Positions 51,811 to 60,896 of a DNA stretch of 64,000 bases are shown here, one piece after another; within the stretch, counting starts at the first letter, position 1, and each line of letters starts with the position of its first letter. The notes beneath the pieces were generated by a model, which had not been told where the DNA came from, did no database searches, and worked only from the letters and a program-made list of their open reading frames with translations. The stretch is from AC-69 sp963751665 (GTDB lineage Bacteria > Actinomycetota > UBA4738 > HRBIN12). The translations under genes were made by a program, and so were the position numbers. The stretch is from NCBI GenBank assembly GCA_963751665.1, contig CAVVVF010000003.1, positions 1 through 64,000 on the forward strand, in the 5' to 3' direction.

Positions 51811-54645
51811 CTACTCCGTGTACCGAACGGCCTCCGCGGGAGGGAGGCGCGAGGCCCGCCACGCCGGTCCGAGGGTTACCAGCAGCACTGCCAGGTAAAT
51901 CAGCCCCAGGACCCCTCCGATGCTGGCCAGGTCGATGCCGAACCCTGGCTGGGAATCGCTCTGGCGATAGAACAAGTACCCCATGGTGACCCCGACAACG
52001 ATGCCCACCACCGCCCCGATCGTGGCGGTGACGGCTGCCTCGGTCATCAGGCCGAGCATCACGTGCACGCGCTTGTACCCCACGGCCCGAAGGACGCCGA
52101 TCACGTGCCGGCGCTCTGTGACGATCCGTAGAGCCACGATCCCGAGCGACAGGATCCCCACCACCAGGCCCATGCGCATGAGCACGTCGATGGTGGAGAA
52201 GAACGCCCGGTTGGCCCGGTCGGCCGTGTCAAGGAGCGTCTGGATCGAGTCGGCATCTACGCCTTGAGCGAAGAGGTCGCGTTCGATGGTCCTGGCCACC
52301 TTTTGGGAGTTGGCTTCGTCCCGGACGTCCACCAGCATGCTGGCTCCCAGCGGGGCGGACTGGAACGGGGCGAAGGCACGCTCGTTCCCGAACAGCCCGT
52401 CCAACAGGCCGAAGGTCTGAGACCCGGCGATGGTGAAGGTGACCGGAGCCTCCGGTCCCTGGAGAGTGATCTTCTGGCCGGGGGTGCCGAAGTTCGCCAC
52501 GACCAGCGAGGGGTCCCTGGCGACGGCCTCCCACACCGCCTGGTCGGAGTGGAACCGGTCGTCCCGCTGTTCCAGCAGGACCGGCGGCGCGTCGGCCACA
52601 GTCGTCGCCACTTCGAATAGCGGCACGAACACGCGCTCGCCGCTGGAGAACCCGTCCTGGGTCTTCATAGGGCCGATGTAGCCGCGGGTGGGAATGGTGA
52701 TCGACCGGGTGACCTCCGCCCGTACCTCCTGTGGCAGCTCCACGCTTGCCGAGCCGGTCGACAGGACCCGTACGTCGTAGCCGTTCCCGAACCTCTGGTA
52801 ATCCGGGCGGAAGATCACGAAGAACACCGCGAACAGGGCGAGCATCCCCACGATCACAGCGAACACGCCGGTGGTCAGGCCGGTCCGGACGGGCCGGCGG
52901 GCCAGGTACGCCAGGGGCGGCCGAAGGACGGCCCGAAGGCCGGCGAAGGCCCGGCCCAGCAGACCCACGACGGTCTCGGCGATGTGCAGGTTCGCCGAGG
53001 CCAGGAGGGTGAGCCCGAACACCGAGGTCAGCATGGCCACCACGAACACCAGAAAGAACGTGTTGGCGTCGGCGTTGGGGTCGGAACCACTGATCATGGC
53101 GAACGACCAAGCCGCGAGGGCCAGGCCCGTCAGCGTGGCGTGAGTGCGCGGCGACAGCCGCGACCGGGCCACGGACGAAAGCACAAGGATGAGGACGATC
53201 CCTCCGGCGAGCCGGAGGAAATCGGGGAGGGCTAGGCCCAGGAGCCCGAGCCCGCCGAAGACCGCCAGGCGGACGGTCCGGACCCATCCCTGACCCTTCT
53301 TCTCGGCCGGTGGCTCCGGCAGGTTGCGGATGGCCGCGGTGATCGTCATCCGAGAGGTCCTGCGGGAGGCGAGGAAGATCACGGCCAGCGTGAGGACCGT
53401 GCCGAGGGTGAACGCCGTGACCAGGGTCGAGGCCTTCAGCGAGAAGGAGAACTTGAAGTCGAAGTCCGACCCGGCGAACTCGGCGAATGCCCGGGCGAAC
53501 CGGCTAGCCACGAGCCGGCCGGCGGCGATCCCGACCCCGGTCCCAAGAACCCCCGCCGCCAGGCTATACAGGGCGCCTTCGGTCACGGACAGGCTCACCA
53601 GCCGGCCGCGCCTCAGCCCGAGCGCTCGCAGCACGCCCATGCGCGAACGGCGCTCCTCGGCAAGCATCCCGATGAGGTTGACCACCAGAGCCGCGCCGGC
53701 CGCCAGGACCAAGGCGCTCATGCCGATAAGCATGGCCCTGATGAAGACCGTGCCCTCCTCGGCGTTCTTGACCTCCAGGGCCTTGGCTTGGCGAACCGCG
53801 AGCGGAACCGGCGAGCCGAGCGCGCTCACCTCCCGCTCCAAAACAGGGGCGGCCAGCCGGCCGGCCTCCACGCTGTCGCGGATTCCTCCCGGGGCGGAGA
53901 CCCTGACAACGTTGATGAGGTCGGTGCCCGCGATCCGCTGTGCGGTGGGTAGCGGAGCGAACACTACCGATCCCAACGTGTAGGCCCCCGGCCCCTCCGA
54001 CCGGGCGACCCCTGCGACCCGCAGGTCCACCGGGGAAGGCGCGCTGGTCGACCCGGGAGTCTCCACGGTCACGTGGAGCCGGTCGCCGAGCCGCGCCTGG
54101 AGCTTGTCCGCGAGAAGCCGCGACAGAAGCACGTCGCCGGACGCGAGATCCTGGCCCAGGGTCCGCCGTCCGGTAGTCAGGGCGTAGGCTCCAAACGCCT
54201 TTTGAGAGTGGGGATCGAACCCGACCAGGGTGATCCCCGAGGTCCCCTGCCGGGTATCGAGGTCTGAGGCCGATCCCACGAGCTCGATCCCGGCCGAGAC
54301 GCCGTCCACAACCCTGGCCACGGCCGGAGAGGCGGCCAGGCGGTCGGCAATGTCCTTCGGGAAGAACTGGTTGCCGCCCGTCACGGTGAGGTCCACGTAG
54401 CCCCAGTTGTTGTAGGCGAACGCATCGAGCGTGGACTCCCCGACCGAGTCCGCAGCGACCAGGGCCGCCGTGATGGTGGCTGTCCCCACCATGAGCCCCG
54501 CGACCACCAACAGGGTCTGTGCCTTCCGACGGATCGCCTCGCGAAGGGCCAGCCGTCCGAGCAGCCTCCGACGTACGGCGAAGATCCCCACTGCCCCATA
54601 CGCCAGGACGAACAGAGTTACGAGGAGGCCAACCACAGGGGTCAT
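51811..54645 (-). CDS. FtsX-like ABC transporter permease (MacB/LolC-type)
   Basis: 944 residues, intact. Duplicated layout: a helix near residue 10, then TLLVVAGLMVGTATITAALV, a large external domain (about 75-290), three helices (about 300-430), a second N-terminal helix set (about 470-560), a second external domain (about 640-800) and three final helices (LIYLAVLLVTLGPAWRASRL near the end). FtsX signature pieces are LVVNLIGMLAEERRSRMGVL RALGLRRGRL and VALRIVTERRHVIGVLRAVG YKR. Such permeases move lipids, lipoproteins or peptides, or transmit signals, rather than import solutes. The start overlaps the ATPase stop (ATGA). Confidence 0.9.
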   Translation of the reverse strand: MTPVVGLLVTLFVLAYGAVGIFAVRRRLLGRLALREAIRRKAQTLLVVAGLMVGTATITAALVAADSVGESTLDAFAYNNWGYVDLTVTGGNQFFPKDIADRLAASPAVARVVDGVSAGIELVGSASDLDTRQGTSGITLVGFDPHSQKAFGAYALTTGRRTLGQDLASGDVLLSRLLADKLQARLGDRLHVTVETPGSTSAPSPVDLRVAGVARSEGPGAYTLGSVVFAPLPTAQRIAGTDLINVVRVSAPGGIRDSVEAGRLAAPVLEREVSALGSPVPLAVRQAKALEVKNAEEGTVFIRAMLIGMSALVLAAGAALVVNLIGMLAEERRSRMGVLRALGLRRGRLVSLSVTEGALYSLAAGVLGTGVGIAAGRLVASRFARAFAEFAGSDFDFKFSFSLKASTLVTAFTLGTVLTLAVIFLASRRTSRMTITAAIRNLPEPPAEKKGQGWVRTVRLAVFGGLGLLGLALPDFLRLAGGIVLILVLSSVARSRLSPRTHATLTGLALAAWSFAMISGSDPNADANTFFLVFVVAMLTSVFGLTLLASANLHIAETVVGLLGRAFAGLRAVLRPPLAYLARRPVRTGLTTGVFAVIVGMLALFAVFFVIFRPDYQRFGNGYDVRVLSTGSASVELPQEVRAEVTRSITIPTRGYIGPMKTQDGFSSGERVFVPLFEVATTVADAPPVLLEQRDDRFHSDQAVWEAVARDPSLVVANFGTPGQKITLQGPEAPVTFTIAGSQTFGLLDGLFGNERAFAPFQSAPLGASMLVDVRDEANSQKVARTIERDLFAQGVDADSIQTLLDTADRANRAFFSTIDVLMRMGLVVGILSLGIVALRIVTERRHVIGVLRAVGYKRVHVMLGLMTEAAVTATIGAVVGIVVGVTMGYLFYRQSDSQPGFGIDLASIGGVLGLIYLAVLLVTLGPAWRASRLPPAEAVRYTE

Positions 54646-55391
54646 TGAAGCTTGTCCTCGATCCGCTTCCCACCCACCGCGATGGCTCGAGCCTCAGTCG
54701 AGCTGGGACCAATGATCGCGGTCCCATCCTCGATCCGGCCGTCGCGCATGGAGACCGTTCGGGCGGCTGCCGCGGCGATCTGCGGATTGTGGGTCACCAT
54801 CACGATCGTCTGCCCTTCCGCGTTCAGCTTGAGGAGGAGATCCATGACCGCCTCGGTGGATTCGGAGTCGAGGTTCCCGGTAGGCTCGTCCGCCCACACC
54901 ACGGCCGGCCGGTGCACCAGAGCGCGCGCCACGGCCACGCGCTGTTGCTCTCCACCGGAGAGTTGATCGGGGCGATGGCTGGCCCGATCGCCCAGCCCCA
55001 CCAGCTCGAGCGTCTCCAGGGCCCTGGCCCTGGTTTCCTTGGCTCCGACCCCCAGCAACAGCATGGGGATCTCCACGTTCTCCACCGCGCTCAGGACGGG
55101 GAGAAGGTTGAAGGCCTGGAACACGAATCCCATGCTCTTTGCCCGGGACTCCGTCCGGTCGTTGTCCGAGAGCGCCGCCAGGTCGGCCCCGCCCACCAGG
55201 ATCTCGCCTTCGTCGATCCTCTCCAGCCCCGATAGGCAATTCAGCAGTGTCGTCTTGCCCGATCCCGATGGCCCTACGATGGCCACCAGCTCACCCGTCG
55301 GGATGTCCAGGTCGATGCCCCTGAGGGCCTCTACCACACTTCCGTTCCGGTAGACCTTCCGGACCCCTCGGGCCCTCACGATCTGATCCAT
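54642..55391 (-). CDS. ABC transporter ATP-binding protein (MacB/LolD-type)
   Basis: 249 residues from ATG 55391; the longer frame upstream is noncoding-like. Walker A GPSGSGKTTLLNCLSGLERI, Q-loop FVFQAFNLLPVLSAVENVEI, signature LSGGEQQRVAVARALVHRP, Walker B VVWADEPTGNLDSESTEAVM and switch THNPQIAAAAA. It powers the adjacent FtsX-like permease. No membrane-fusion (MacA-like) gene is present, as usual in Gram-positive bacteria. Confidence 0.93.
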   Translation of the reverse strand: MDQIVRARGVRKVYRNGSVVEALRGIDLDIPTGELVAIVGPSGSGKTTLLNCLSGLERIDEGEILVGGADLAALSDNDRTESRAKSMGFVFQAFNLLPVLSAVENVEIPMLLLGVGAKETRARALETLELVGLGDRASHRPDQLSGGEQQRVAVARALVHRPAVVWADEPTGNLDSESTEAVMDLLLKLNAEGQTIVMVTHNPQIAAAAARTVSMRDGRIEDGTAIIGPSSTEARAIAVGGKRIEDKLQ

Positions 55392-55799
55392 CGCCCTCGC
55401 CCCCCTGCCTTGGACCTCCCCGCGGGCGCGTCGAGGTCGCCGGTGCTCCAAGACTCTTTCATCTGGCGCCCTCGGGCAACCGTACTTGCCTGTGGGTGGG
55501 GAGTAAGCAGCACACCGACGCCCTGGGTGCTCGCACCCCGCAAGTCGCAGCTCAAGACAAACACGACCAACGAGCGATCGGAGGAGGTGTCCGCGGCGCG
55601 GCGGTGATACCGGCGGGCCTTCACGCGCCTCGGCCAACCTTCCCGGAGGCCGCAAGCATCTGGCTCACCCGAATGCCCGCAGTTCGGGCGCGGCGCAGAG
55701 TAGCGTTTCCGTCACGAAGCGACAGCGTTCGCGGTAGGGAACGACTTCGAAGGCTCAGGTGTACTTCTTCAGGACCAGGATGCTGAGGTAGGAGCCGCG
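55392..55799. other. Divergent intergenic region, about 400 bases
   Basis: Should hold the promoters of the ABC exporter (minus) and the lipoprotein at 55800 (plus). AGGTAGGAGCC before 55800 is that gene's ribosome site. No gene or repeat recognised. Confidence 0.35.
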
Positions 55800-56524
55800 A
55801 TGCTGGGCCGGGTCGTCGCTTCGTCGGCGGTGCTCATCACGCTCGCAGGATGCGCGGAGGCGCGTTCGGCGACGACGAAGGGCGGGATTCCATCGCGAGC
55901 CTTCTCCAAGGCGATCCTCGTCGCGGATTCCTCCCCTGCCGACGTCGCGCACGTGGTGTGCGAGAAGGACGCCGCCAGGCTGAAGAATCGAGACGTCCGC
56001 GCACAGCGAGACGGCGTGCACTTCCTGATCGAGAACCCAGGCGACGCCTGGGGTGTCGATCTCCACCACGATTCGTGGGCGTACGGCACCGCGGAGGGGT
56101 TCGAGCTGAAGGACAGGGCGACGCCCGACACCTCGGCGATGGGTCCCGGAAGCGTCACCGTCGCCTGTCTCCCGACGAGCGATTCGTCCTATTACGACCC
56201 GGAGTTCCAACGGCCACGTTCGTGATCATCGATCCCGACGGGCTGTACGTCCGATGGGACCTGGCGTGTGGCTTCGGTGAGCAGTTCCGGATGAAGATCG
56301 CGGCGAGCAAGGACGAGGACCCGGCGGCGGTGTTCCGGCGCCTGCCAGGGATCAGGCCCTCCGACGAGTTCAAGACGCCGAAGTACCCTGACTCACCCCA
56401 GTATTGGCCGACCCTCATCGTCTTCCGCGATGGGCAAGTGGTTGCTCGGATCATGGGTCCTTCCGACGGCAGCGGGTGGGACCTGATAGTCAATGCCTGC
56501 CCCGGTAGTGGGATTCAGAAGTAG
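55800..56524 (+). CDS. Lipoprotein of unknown function (one frameshift)
   Basis: ATG 55800 after AGGTAGGAG. Lipobox SAVLITLAGCAEARS (Cys about residue 18). Mature sequence has VVCEKDAARLKNRDVRAQRD GVHFLIENP and AWGVDLHHDSWAYGTAEGFE. Near 56210 the frame slips from SSYYDPEFQ to ATFVIIDPDGLYVRWDLACG. The next frame continues with PQYWPTLIVFRDGQVVARIM to 56524. The total of about 240 residues has two apparent domains, each beta-rich. No family recognised. The slip follows a CCCGGAG run. Confidence 0.7.
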
Positions 56525-56715
56525 GCCGAACCAAGGTCTGCCGGACTGCTCTGCCGAGTCCCACACAGGAGGCGCGCAACTGAAGACACAACAATGTCGC
56601 TTCCGGTGCGAAACGGCTGTCTCGAAGAAGAAGCTAGCCCCCACCCAGTGCGACGGGTTAGGGGGCAGACCTGTGCGGTGTACCCTTCCACTGGAACGTG
56701 GGAAGGGAGCCCAAC

Positions 56716-57147
56716 ATGGTGCCGGTGGAAGTAGAAGGCATTCGCGTTAGACGAGACGGGACGTCCGAGAGAACAGAGCAAGTGACCCTCACGCCGGACG
56801 ACAGAACCTACGTCATGCTCAAAGACGCCGTGAAGAAGCGGGGCCTCGACATTCAGGTAGGTCATTTCGAGGCCTTCGCCATCTCTTCAGGACTCGAAGG
56901 TCAGAAGTGGGAACGCCCCATGACTCACGACCTACTTGGTCAGGTGATGGCCGCTCTCGGGGCTACCCTTCGGCAGGTGCTCATCACCGAACATCGCGAA
57001 GACGTCTACTTCGCCGAGATGGAGCTCACAGACCGGGGCGGTTCCCCGGTCACAGTGCCAGCGCGACCATCTGACGCAATTGCTCTCGCGCTCCGCCTCA
57101 ACGCGTCCATCCTCGTGAGCGAGACACTGCTCGCGCATGCCGCCTGA
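56716..57147 (+). CDS. Bifunctional nuclease (DUF151) family protein
   Basis: 143 residues from ATG 56716, GGAAGGGAG upstream. Core pattern of the bifunctional nuclease family: MTHDLLGQVMAALGATLRQV LITEHREDVYFAEMELTD and VPARPSDAIALALRLNASIL VSETLLAHA (PSDAIALALR is diagnostic). Homologues bind and cleave nucleic acids in vitro. The N-terminus (VEGIRVRRDGTSERTEQVTL) is less usual: here it carries a short basic segment instead of the typical VELxGV start. It is a single gene with its own promoter. Confidence 0.82.
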   Translation: MVPVEVEGIRVRRDGTSERTEQVTLTPDDRTYVMLKDAVKKRGLDIQVGHFEAFAISSGLEGQKWERPMTHDLLGQVMAALGATLRQVLITEHREDVYFAEMELTDRGGSPVTVPARPSDAIALALRLNASILVSETLLAHAA

Positions 57148-57434
57148 GCGGCAACGACTGATTCTGTCTCGGTGTCCTGGGCCACGAGGAAGTTCAGGGG
57201 CCGGTCGCTCCGGGCGGTCGTCCGGCGCCGTTCGAGTGGCGTTTCCGTTACAACTCGACACCTCGCGGTACTCAGCTGCCACCAGACCGTTCCTGCTCCA
57301 GGAACCAGACTTGGGTCACGATGTTGGCGGAAGTTCCGGAGGCATAGGAACTGGTCGAGAGCATCCCGCTCGACCTCCTCCCACCTACCGACGCCCCCGA
57401 GCGCCGTCATCGAATGTCATCTTTGTCGTTCTGC
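57148..57434. other. Intergenic, no gene seen
   Basis: About 285 bases between the nuclease-like gene and the convergent small membrane gene. No convincing reading frame or hairpin with a U-tract. Confidence 0.3.
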
Positions 57435-57665
57435 TCACTTCCCTCCGACCAGCGCCGCCACCGCAAGCAGGCATACCCCGATCCCGGCCTCCTGCGTTAG
57501 GTTCAAGCTGGCGACGTTCCCCTTGAAAAGCACCAGGAGGCCGAACACCAGGGCCACCAGCACCAGTATGCGAGCAAGCATCTTGCCGCCAAGGGCTCGA
57601 CCGATCATCGTGCCGACTCCTTCCTCCGAGGTGTCTCCCGGACCTCCGCCCATGATTCGTATCAC
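57435..57665 (-). CDS. Small two-helix membrane protein
   Basis: 76 residues from ATG 57665, with a second ATG four codons on. Gly-rich N-terminus (GGGPGDTSEEGVGTMIGRAL), helix 1 about residues 29-46 (MLARILVLVALVFGLLVLF) and helix 2 about 58-74 (AGIGVCLLAVAALVGGK). Small orphan membrane proteins of this kind have no known role. Confidence 0.55.
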   Translation of the reverse strand: MIRIMGGGPGDTSEEGVGTMIGRALGGKMLARILVLVALVFGLLVLFKGNVASLNLTQEAGIGVCLLAVAALVGGK

Positions 57666-57788
57666 GTCCAGGCTCCCGCCAGGAACCCTGTGATGAAATG
57701 CGAACTATGAGGGACGGTGCGGATCGCGTTGATGTCGCCAACGAATGGCCTCAAACACTGCGGCTGCCGCCACGGCCCCTGAAAGCAA

Positions 57789-58094
57789 CTAGCCGGTAGG
57801 GAGCCATGCACCGACCGCAGCTCGGTACGGCTGTACCTCGACCTCCTGCCAGACGCCGTCGGTGACGTAGGGGTCCCCGGTGAGCCAGGCGTCGAGCTCC
57901 TCTCGCGTCGGGAAGTCCGCCATCAACACCGAGCCGACCATGTTGCCGAGCTCGTCGAGGATCGCGCCTCCAACCAGGATGTTTCCCCGTTCGACGAACG
58001 GTCGGATGCCCTCGAGGTGCGCTGGTCGTACGGCCTGCCGCCGAGCCTGAGCCTCGGGATCGGTTCCGTCCCGGGCGGTGATCACGAACTGCAT
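57789..58094 (-). CDS. YciI-like family protein
   Basis: 101 residues from ATG 58094, preceded by GGGGAGGGGGC. MQFVITARDGTDPEAQARRQ AVRPAHLEGIRPFVERGNIL, GGAILDELGNMVGSVLMADF and PTREELDAWLTGDPYVTDGV WQEVEVQPYR reproduce the YciI fold: a dimeric alpha/beta ferredoxin-like domain with a conserved His (RPAHLEG) and Asp (ADFPTREELDAWL). No enzymatic role is established for most members. It is a single gene. Confidence 0.85.
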   Translation of the reverse strand: MQFVITARDGTDPEAQARRQAVRPAHLEGIRPFVERGNILVGGAILDELGNMVGSVLMADFPTREELDAWLTGDPYVTDGVWQEVEVQPYRAAVGAWLPTG

Positions 58095-58637
58095 GCCCCC
58101 TCCCCTGTCCACGAGCAGAGCCCGGAGGTTACCTCCTCCCCCCAGCCCCTTCGTTCGTTGCCGCGTAATGACGCCCGGGCAGGGCTGGGGCGTACGTCGA
58201 GCGGCCGGGCATCCATGGTCTTCTGGCCCAAGATTCGGCTGGCGTGTGGAGGCTTTTCGCCACGACGTGCGCGTTCGGCGTCGTGTCTCGAAACCCGTAT
58301 GGCGATGAGGATGAGGCGAAGCTCAAGACTGCGCCACCGTGGCCACGAAGAGCCTAGCGTTGACACCCTGGTCGTCACCAAGTTTGTCAACGATGCGTGC
58401 CTTGAAGCAGAGACCCAACTCGGCTCGATTCTTGAACACCCGACATGAGACTTCCGACCCGGTTCAGCACCTGTGTCCTGCTGGTGGCTGAGGCACGCCC
58501 AGGCTTCGGGCCCACGCCTCTGGCCACGTGACAGAAGCGTGCCAATCGCCTCATCCGGGCTCCTCCATGCCAAGGGTAACTTCGCATGCTCAGCCCGCTC
58601 CGACTGCGCACTGCCGCAGGTCAGAGGCCATCTAGGC
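58095..58637. other. Gene-free region upstream of YciI and beyond tRNA-Ser(CGA)
   Basis: About 540 bases without a convincing gene. Next to the tRNA 3' end the minus strand reads GGCCTCTGACCTGC then GCAGTGCGCAGT, resembling the flanks of the two other tRNA-core repeats. It is consistent with an old integration boundary. Confidence 0.35.
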
Positions 58638-58653
58638 GGAGGCGGCGTGATTC
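58635..58653. repeat. tRNA 3'-end core (candidate attachment site)
   Basis: GGCGGAGGCGGCGTGATTC on the plus strand: the last bases of tRNA-Ser(CGA) plus its T-arm edge. Identical to 39069-39087 and one mismatch from 25188-25206. Confidence 0.6.
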
Positions 58654-58726
58654 GAACACGCGAGGGGCGGATTAGGCCCCTAACCGCTTTCGAGGCGGTC
58701 CCGTTCGTCCACTCCGGCACGCCTCC
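58638..58726 (-). tRNA. tRNA-Ser (anticodon CGA)
   Basis: Class II tRNA, about 89 bases. The acceptor GGAGGCG pairs with CGCCTCC. The anticodon loop CTCGAAA gives anticodon CGA (reads UCG). A long variable arm (TTAGGGGCCTAATCCGCCCC) and a T loop GTTCGAATC are present. No encoded CCA. Its 3' end is repeated at 39069 and 25188. Confidence 0.95.
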
Positions 58727-58793
58727 GCCGCGAGTCTAGCAATCGCCCGCCGAGACAATTCCCGGTTCCTGGTGGTTGGATGAGGTCCGAAGG

Positions 58794-59594
58794 ATGGCGA
58801 GACGGAAGCGTTCCACACGCACGGCCCCAAGACCGAAGGCCGCGGGTTCGGCCTCGGCCGCGAGCGGGCCACCCACCAAAGCCGGCCGGAAGGATCAAGC
58901 CAGGCAGGAGCGCTACACCCTCCAGCGGAAGATGCAGCGGACGCGACGCCTGCGCCGCCTGACGACGCGAGTGGTGGTCGTCCTCGTGGTACTGGGGGTG
59001 GCGGGAGGCGTCCTGCTCCTCACCCGGTCCCGCTCCCCCAAGACCGGGCCGGAATACGTCTCCGGCGCACCCTCGGTCGATCCCACGACCCTGCCCGACG
59101 TACTTACCGGGCCGGCCCCGTGGCCGAACAACACCGCCGATCTCCTGGCTCGCCTGTCGGCGATCGGCCTTCCCGCGCTGTCCACTGAGGGAACCGTCCT
59201 CCACATCCACCAGCACCTCGACCTCTACGTGGACGGCACGAAGCAGGTCGTTCCGGCTCAGATCGGGATCCTCACCAGCCCACAGGTGGTGTTCTCCCCC
59301 CTCCACACCCACAACACGAGCGGAATCATCCACGTGGAGTCCCAGACCGTCCGGTCGTTCACGCTCGGCGAGTTCTTCGACGTATGGGGGGTCCGGTTCA
59401 CGCCGACGTGCGTCGGCGGCTATTGCAACCAGGGCGACAAGACCCTGCGGGTGTACGTTGACGGCCAGATCGTGACGGGGGACCCGACGCTCCTCGAGCT
59501 GTTCGCCCATGAGGAGATCGTCGTCACGTACGGGACAGAGGCGGAGCTCCCCGACCCGATCCCGTCGAGCTACACGTTCCCGCCGGGCCTGTGA
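58794..59594 (+). CDS. Membrane-anchored extracytoplasmic protein with a His cluster
   Basis: 266 residues from ATG 58794; a TTG six codons earlier is possible. Basic N-terminus (MARRKRSTRTAPRPKAAGS), one helix (about 60-78, VVVVLVVLGVAGGVLLLTR), then an external domain. A conserved-looking His set lies in TEGTVLHIHQHLDLYVDGTK and FSPLHTHNTSGIIHVES, followed by TLGEFFDVWGVRFTPTCVGG YCNQGDKTL (two Cys) and LLELFAHEEIVVTYGTEAEL. The HIHQHL...HTH...H pattern could bind a metal. The family is widespread in actinobacteria but of unknown function. It is 34 bases upstream of a cNMP-binding gene. Confidence 0.78.
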   Translation: MARRKRSTRTAPRPKAAGSASAASGPPTKAGRKDQARQERYTLQRKMQRTRRLRRLTTRVVVVLVVLGVAGGVLLLTRSRSPKTGPEYVSGAPSVDPTTLPDVLTGPAPWPNNTADLLARLSAIGLPALSTEGTVLHIHQHLDLYVDGTKQVVPAQIGILTSPQVVFSPLHTHNTSGIIHVESQTVRSFTLGEFFDVWGVRFTPTCVGGYCNQGDKTLRVYVDGQIVTGDPTLLELFAHEEIVVTYGTEAELPDPIPSSYTFPPGL

Positions 59595-59628
59595 CCAGGC
59601 CGTAGTCGGAGATACAGGGAGGGAAGGC

Positions 59629-60021
59629 ATGGACGCCGATCGGCTGAAGGTGATCCCGCTGTTCCATGGCCTGTCGAAGCACCAGCGTCAGCAGGTCTCG
59701 ACGTGGGCCGACGAGGTAGACCTCGAACCGGGCAGGCACCTCGTGGAGCAGGGCGAGTTCGCCCACGAGTTCTTCGTGATCGAGGAAGGGGGGGCCGACG
59801 TCATCGTCGACGGTGACCGGGTCGATGGACTCGGCACGGGCGATTTCTTCGGCGAGATCGCGCTGCTCGAGACGGAGCGGCGCACCGCGTCCGTCATCGC
59901 CACCGCGCCGCTCCGGTGCATCGTCATGCACGCGCGTGACTTCAGCTCCATGGAGAAGACGATGCCAGAGGTCGCCGAGCAGATCCGGGAGGAGATGCGC
60001 AGGCGGTTGGCCGACCGCTGA
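59629..60021 (+). CDS. Second stand-alone cyclic-nucleotide-binding domain protein
   Basis: 130 residues from ATG 59629 after GGGAGGGAAGGC. One cNMP-binding domain: VIPLFHGLSKHQRQQVSTWA, GRHLVEQGEFAHEFFVIEEG and the cassette GTGDFFGEIALLETERRTAS (FFGE...RTAS). C-terminal helix MPEVAEQIREEMRRRLADR. No effector domain. Related in size and order of parts to the protein at 44888. It may serve as a cAMP-responsive switch acting on a partner protein. Confidence 0.85.
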   Translation: MDADRLKVIPLFHGLSKHQRQQVSTWADEVDLEPGRHLVEQGEFAHEFFVIEEGGADVIVDGDRVDGLGTGDFFGEIALLETERRTASVIATAPLRCIVMHARDFSSMEKTMPEVAEQIREEMRRRLADR

Positions 60022-60026
60022 GCGGC

Positions 60027-60482
60027 CTACCGGCGTTCGCGGAAGAACTCGCGGAGGATCGCGCCGCACTCCTCGGCCAGGACACCGGACTCGACCTCGA
60101 CGGCGTGGTTCAGCCGAGGGTCTCGCACGAGATCGCCGAGCGAGCCGGCGAACCCCGCCTTGTCGTCCTTGGCCCCGAACACCAGCCGGTCCACCCGCGC
60201 GAGCACGAGCGCGCCGGCGCACATCGCGCAGGGCTCCAGGGTCACGTACAGAATGCAGCCCTCGAGACGCCAGGTCGACAGGCGCTCGGCCGCGGCCCGA
60301 AGCGCGAGGATCTCGGCGTGGGCGGTCGGGTCCTGCTCGCGCTCGCGCGCGTTGCCCGCCCGGGCCAGGACCTCCTCGTCCTTCGTGACCACCGCCCCGA
60401 TCGGCACGTCGCCCCAGGAGGAAGCGCCCTGAGCCTCCTCCAGCGCGATCGTCATCATCCGCTCGTCGCGGTCGACGGCCAT
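60027..60482 (-). CDS. tadA: tRNA-specific adenosine deaminase
   Basis: Converts the wobble A34 of tRNA-Arg(ACG) to inosine. 151 residues. Zinc-site motifs are exact: PTAHAEILALR (His55, Glu57) and LEPCAMCAGALVLARV (Cys85, Cys88). IGAVVTKDEEVLARAGNARE and GRVDRLVFGAKDDKAGFAGS-type sequence follow in the expected order. ATG 60482 overlaps the stop of the metallopeptidase gene (TGATG). In many actinobacteria tadA lies close to tRNA-Ser, ffs and dnaX; here tRNA-Ser(CGA) is 1.3 kb away and ffs 36 kb away. Confidence 0.93.
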   Translation of the reverse strand: MAVDRDERMMTIALEEAQGASSWGDVPIGAVVTKDEEVLARAGNAREREQDPTAHAEILALRAAAERLSTWRLEGCILYVTLEPCAMCAGALVLARVDRLVFGAKDDKAGFAGSLGDLVRDPRLNHAVEVESGVLAEECGAILREFFRERR

Positions 60483-60826
60483 CAGTAGGCGTCCATGTCC
60501 CGCAACCGGTCATCCGAGATCCCAAAGAAGTGCGCCACCTCGTGCTCCACGGTATGGGCGATGACGCTGCGCAGGTGGTCCTCGCCGCGCGCCACGCGCT
60601 CGATCGTGCTGCGGTACAGGGTGATCGTGTCGGGCAGCACGCCCGCATAGCCCGGGCCCCGCTTCGTCAGCGGGATGCCGTGGTACAGGCCGAGGAGGTT
60701 CGGCTCCTGCCGGGGCGGGTGCTCCTCCACCAGGACCTCCACGTTCTCCAGCCGGTCCAGCACCCAATCGGGCAGCGAGTCTATGGCCTCGGCCACGAGC
60801 TCCTCGAATCGGGCGCGGCTGACCAC
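60482..60826 (-). CDS. Minimal MMP-like metallopeptidase family protein
   Basis: 114 residues from GTG 60826. Metzincin-like zinc motif HEVAHFFGISDDRLRDMD (HExxH at 95-99, Asp105), preceded by PNLLGLYHGIPLTKRGPGYA and LPDTITLYRSTIERVARGED, which are constant in this small family. No signal peptide. Only weak, poorly defined activity is known for the family. It is translationally coupled to tadA, a pairing also seen in other actinobacteria. Confidence 0.88.
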   Translation of the reverse strand: MVSRARFEELVAEAIDSLPDWVLDRLENVEVLVEEHPPRQEPNLLGLYHGIPLTKRGPGYAGVLPDTITLYRSTIERVARGEDHLRSVIAHTVEHEVAHFFGISDDRLRDMDAY

Positions 60827-60896
60827 GTCCCAAGCCTACGACCCGGCACCCCGCGAGTGCCGGGGGGCGCGGCGGTTCGCGTAGCCTGTAAGCGGC

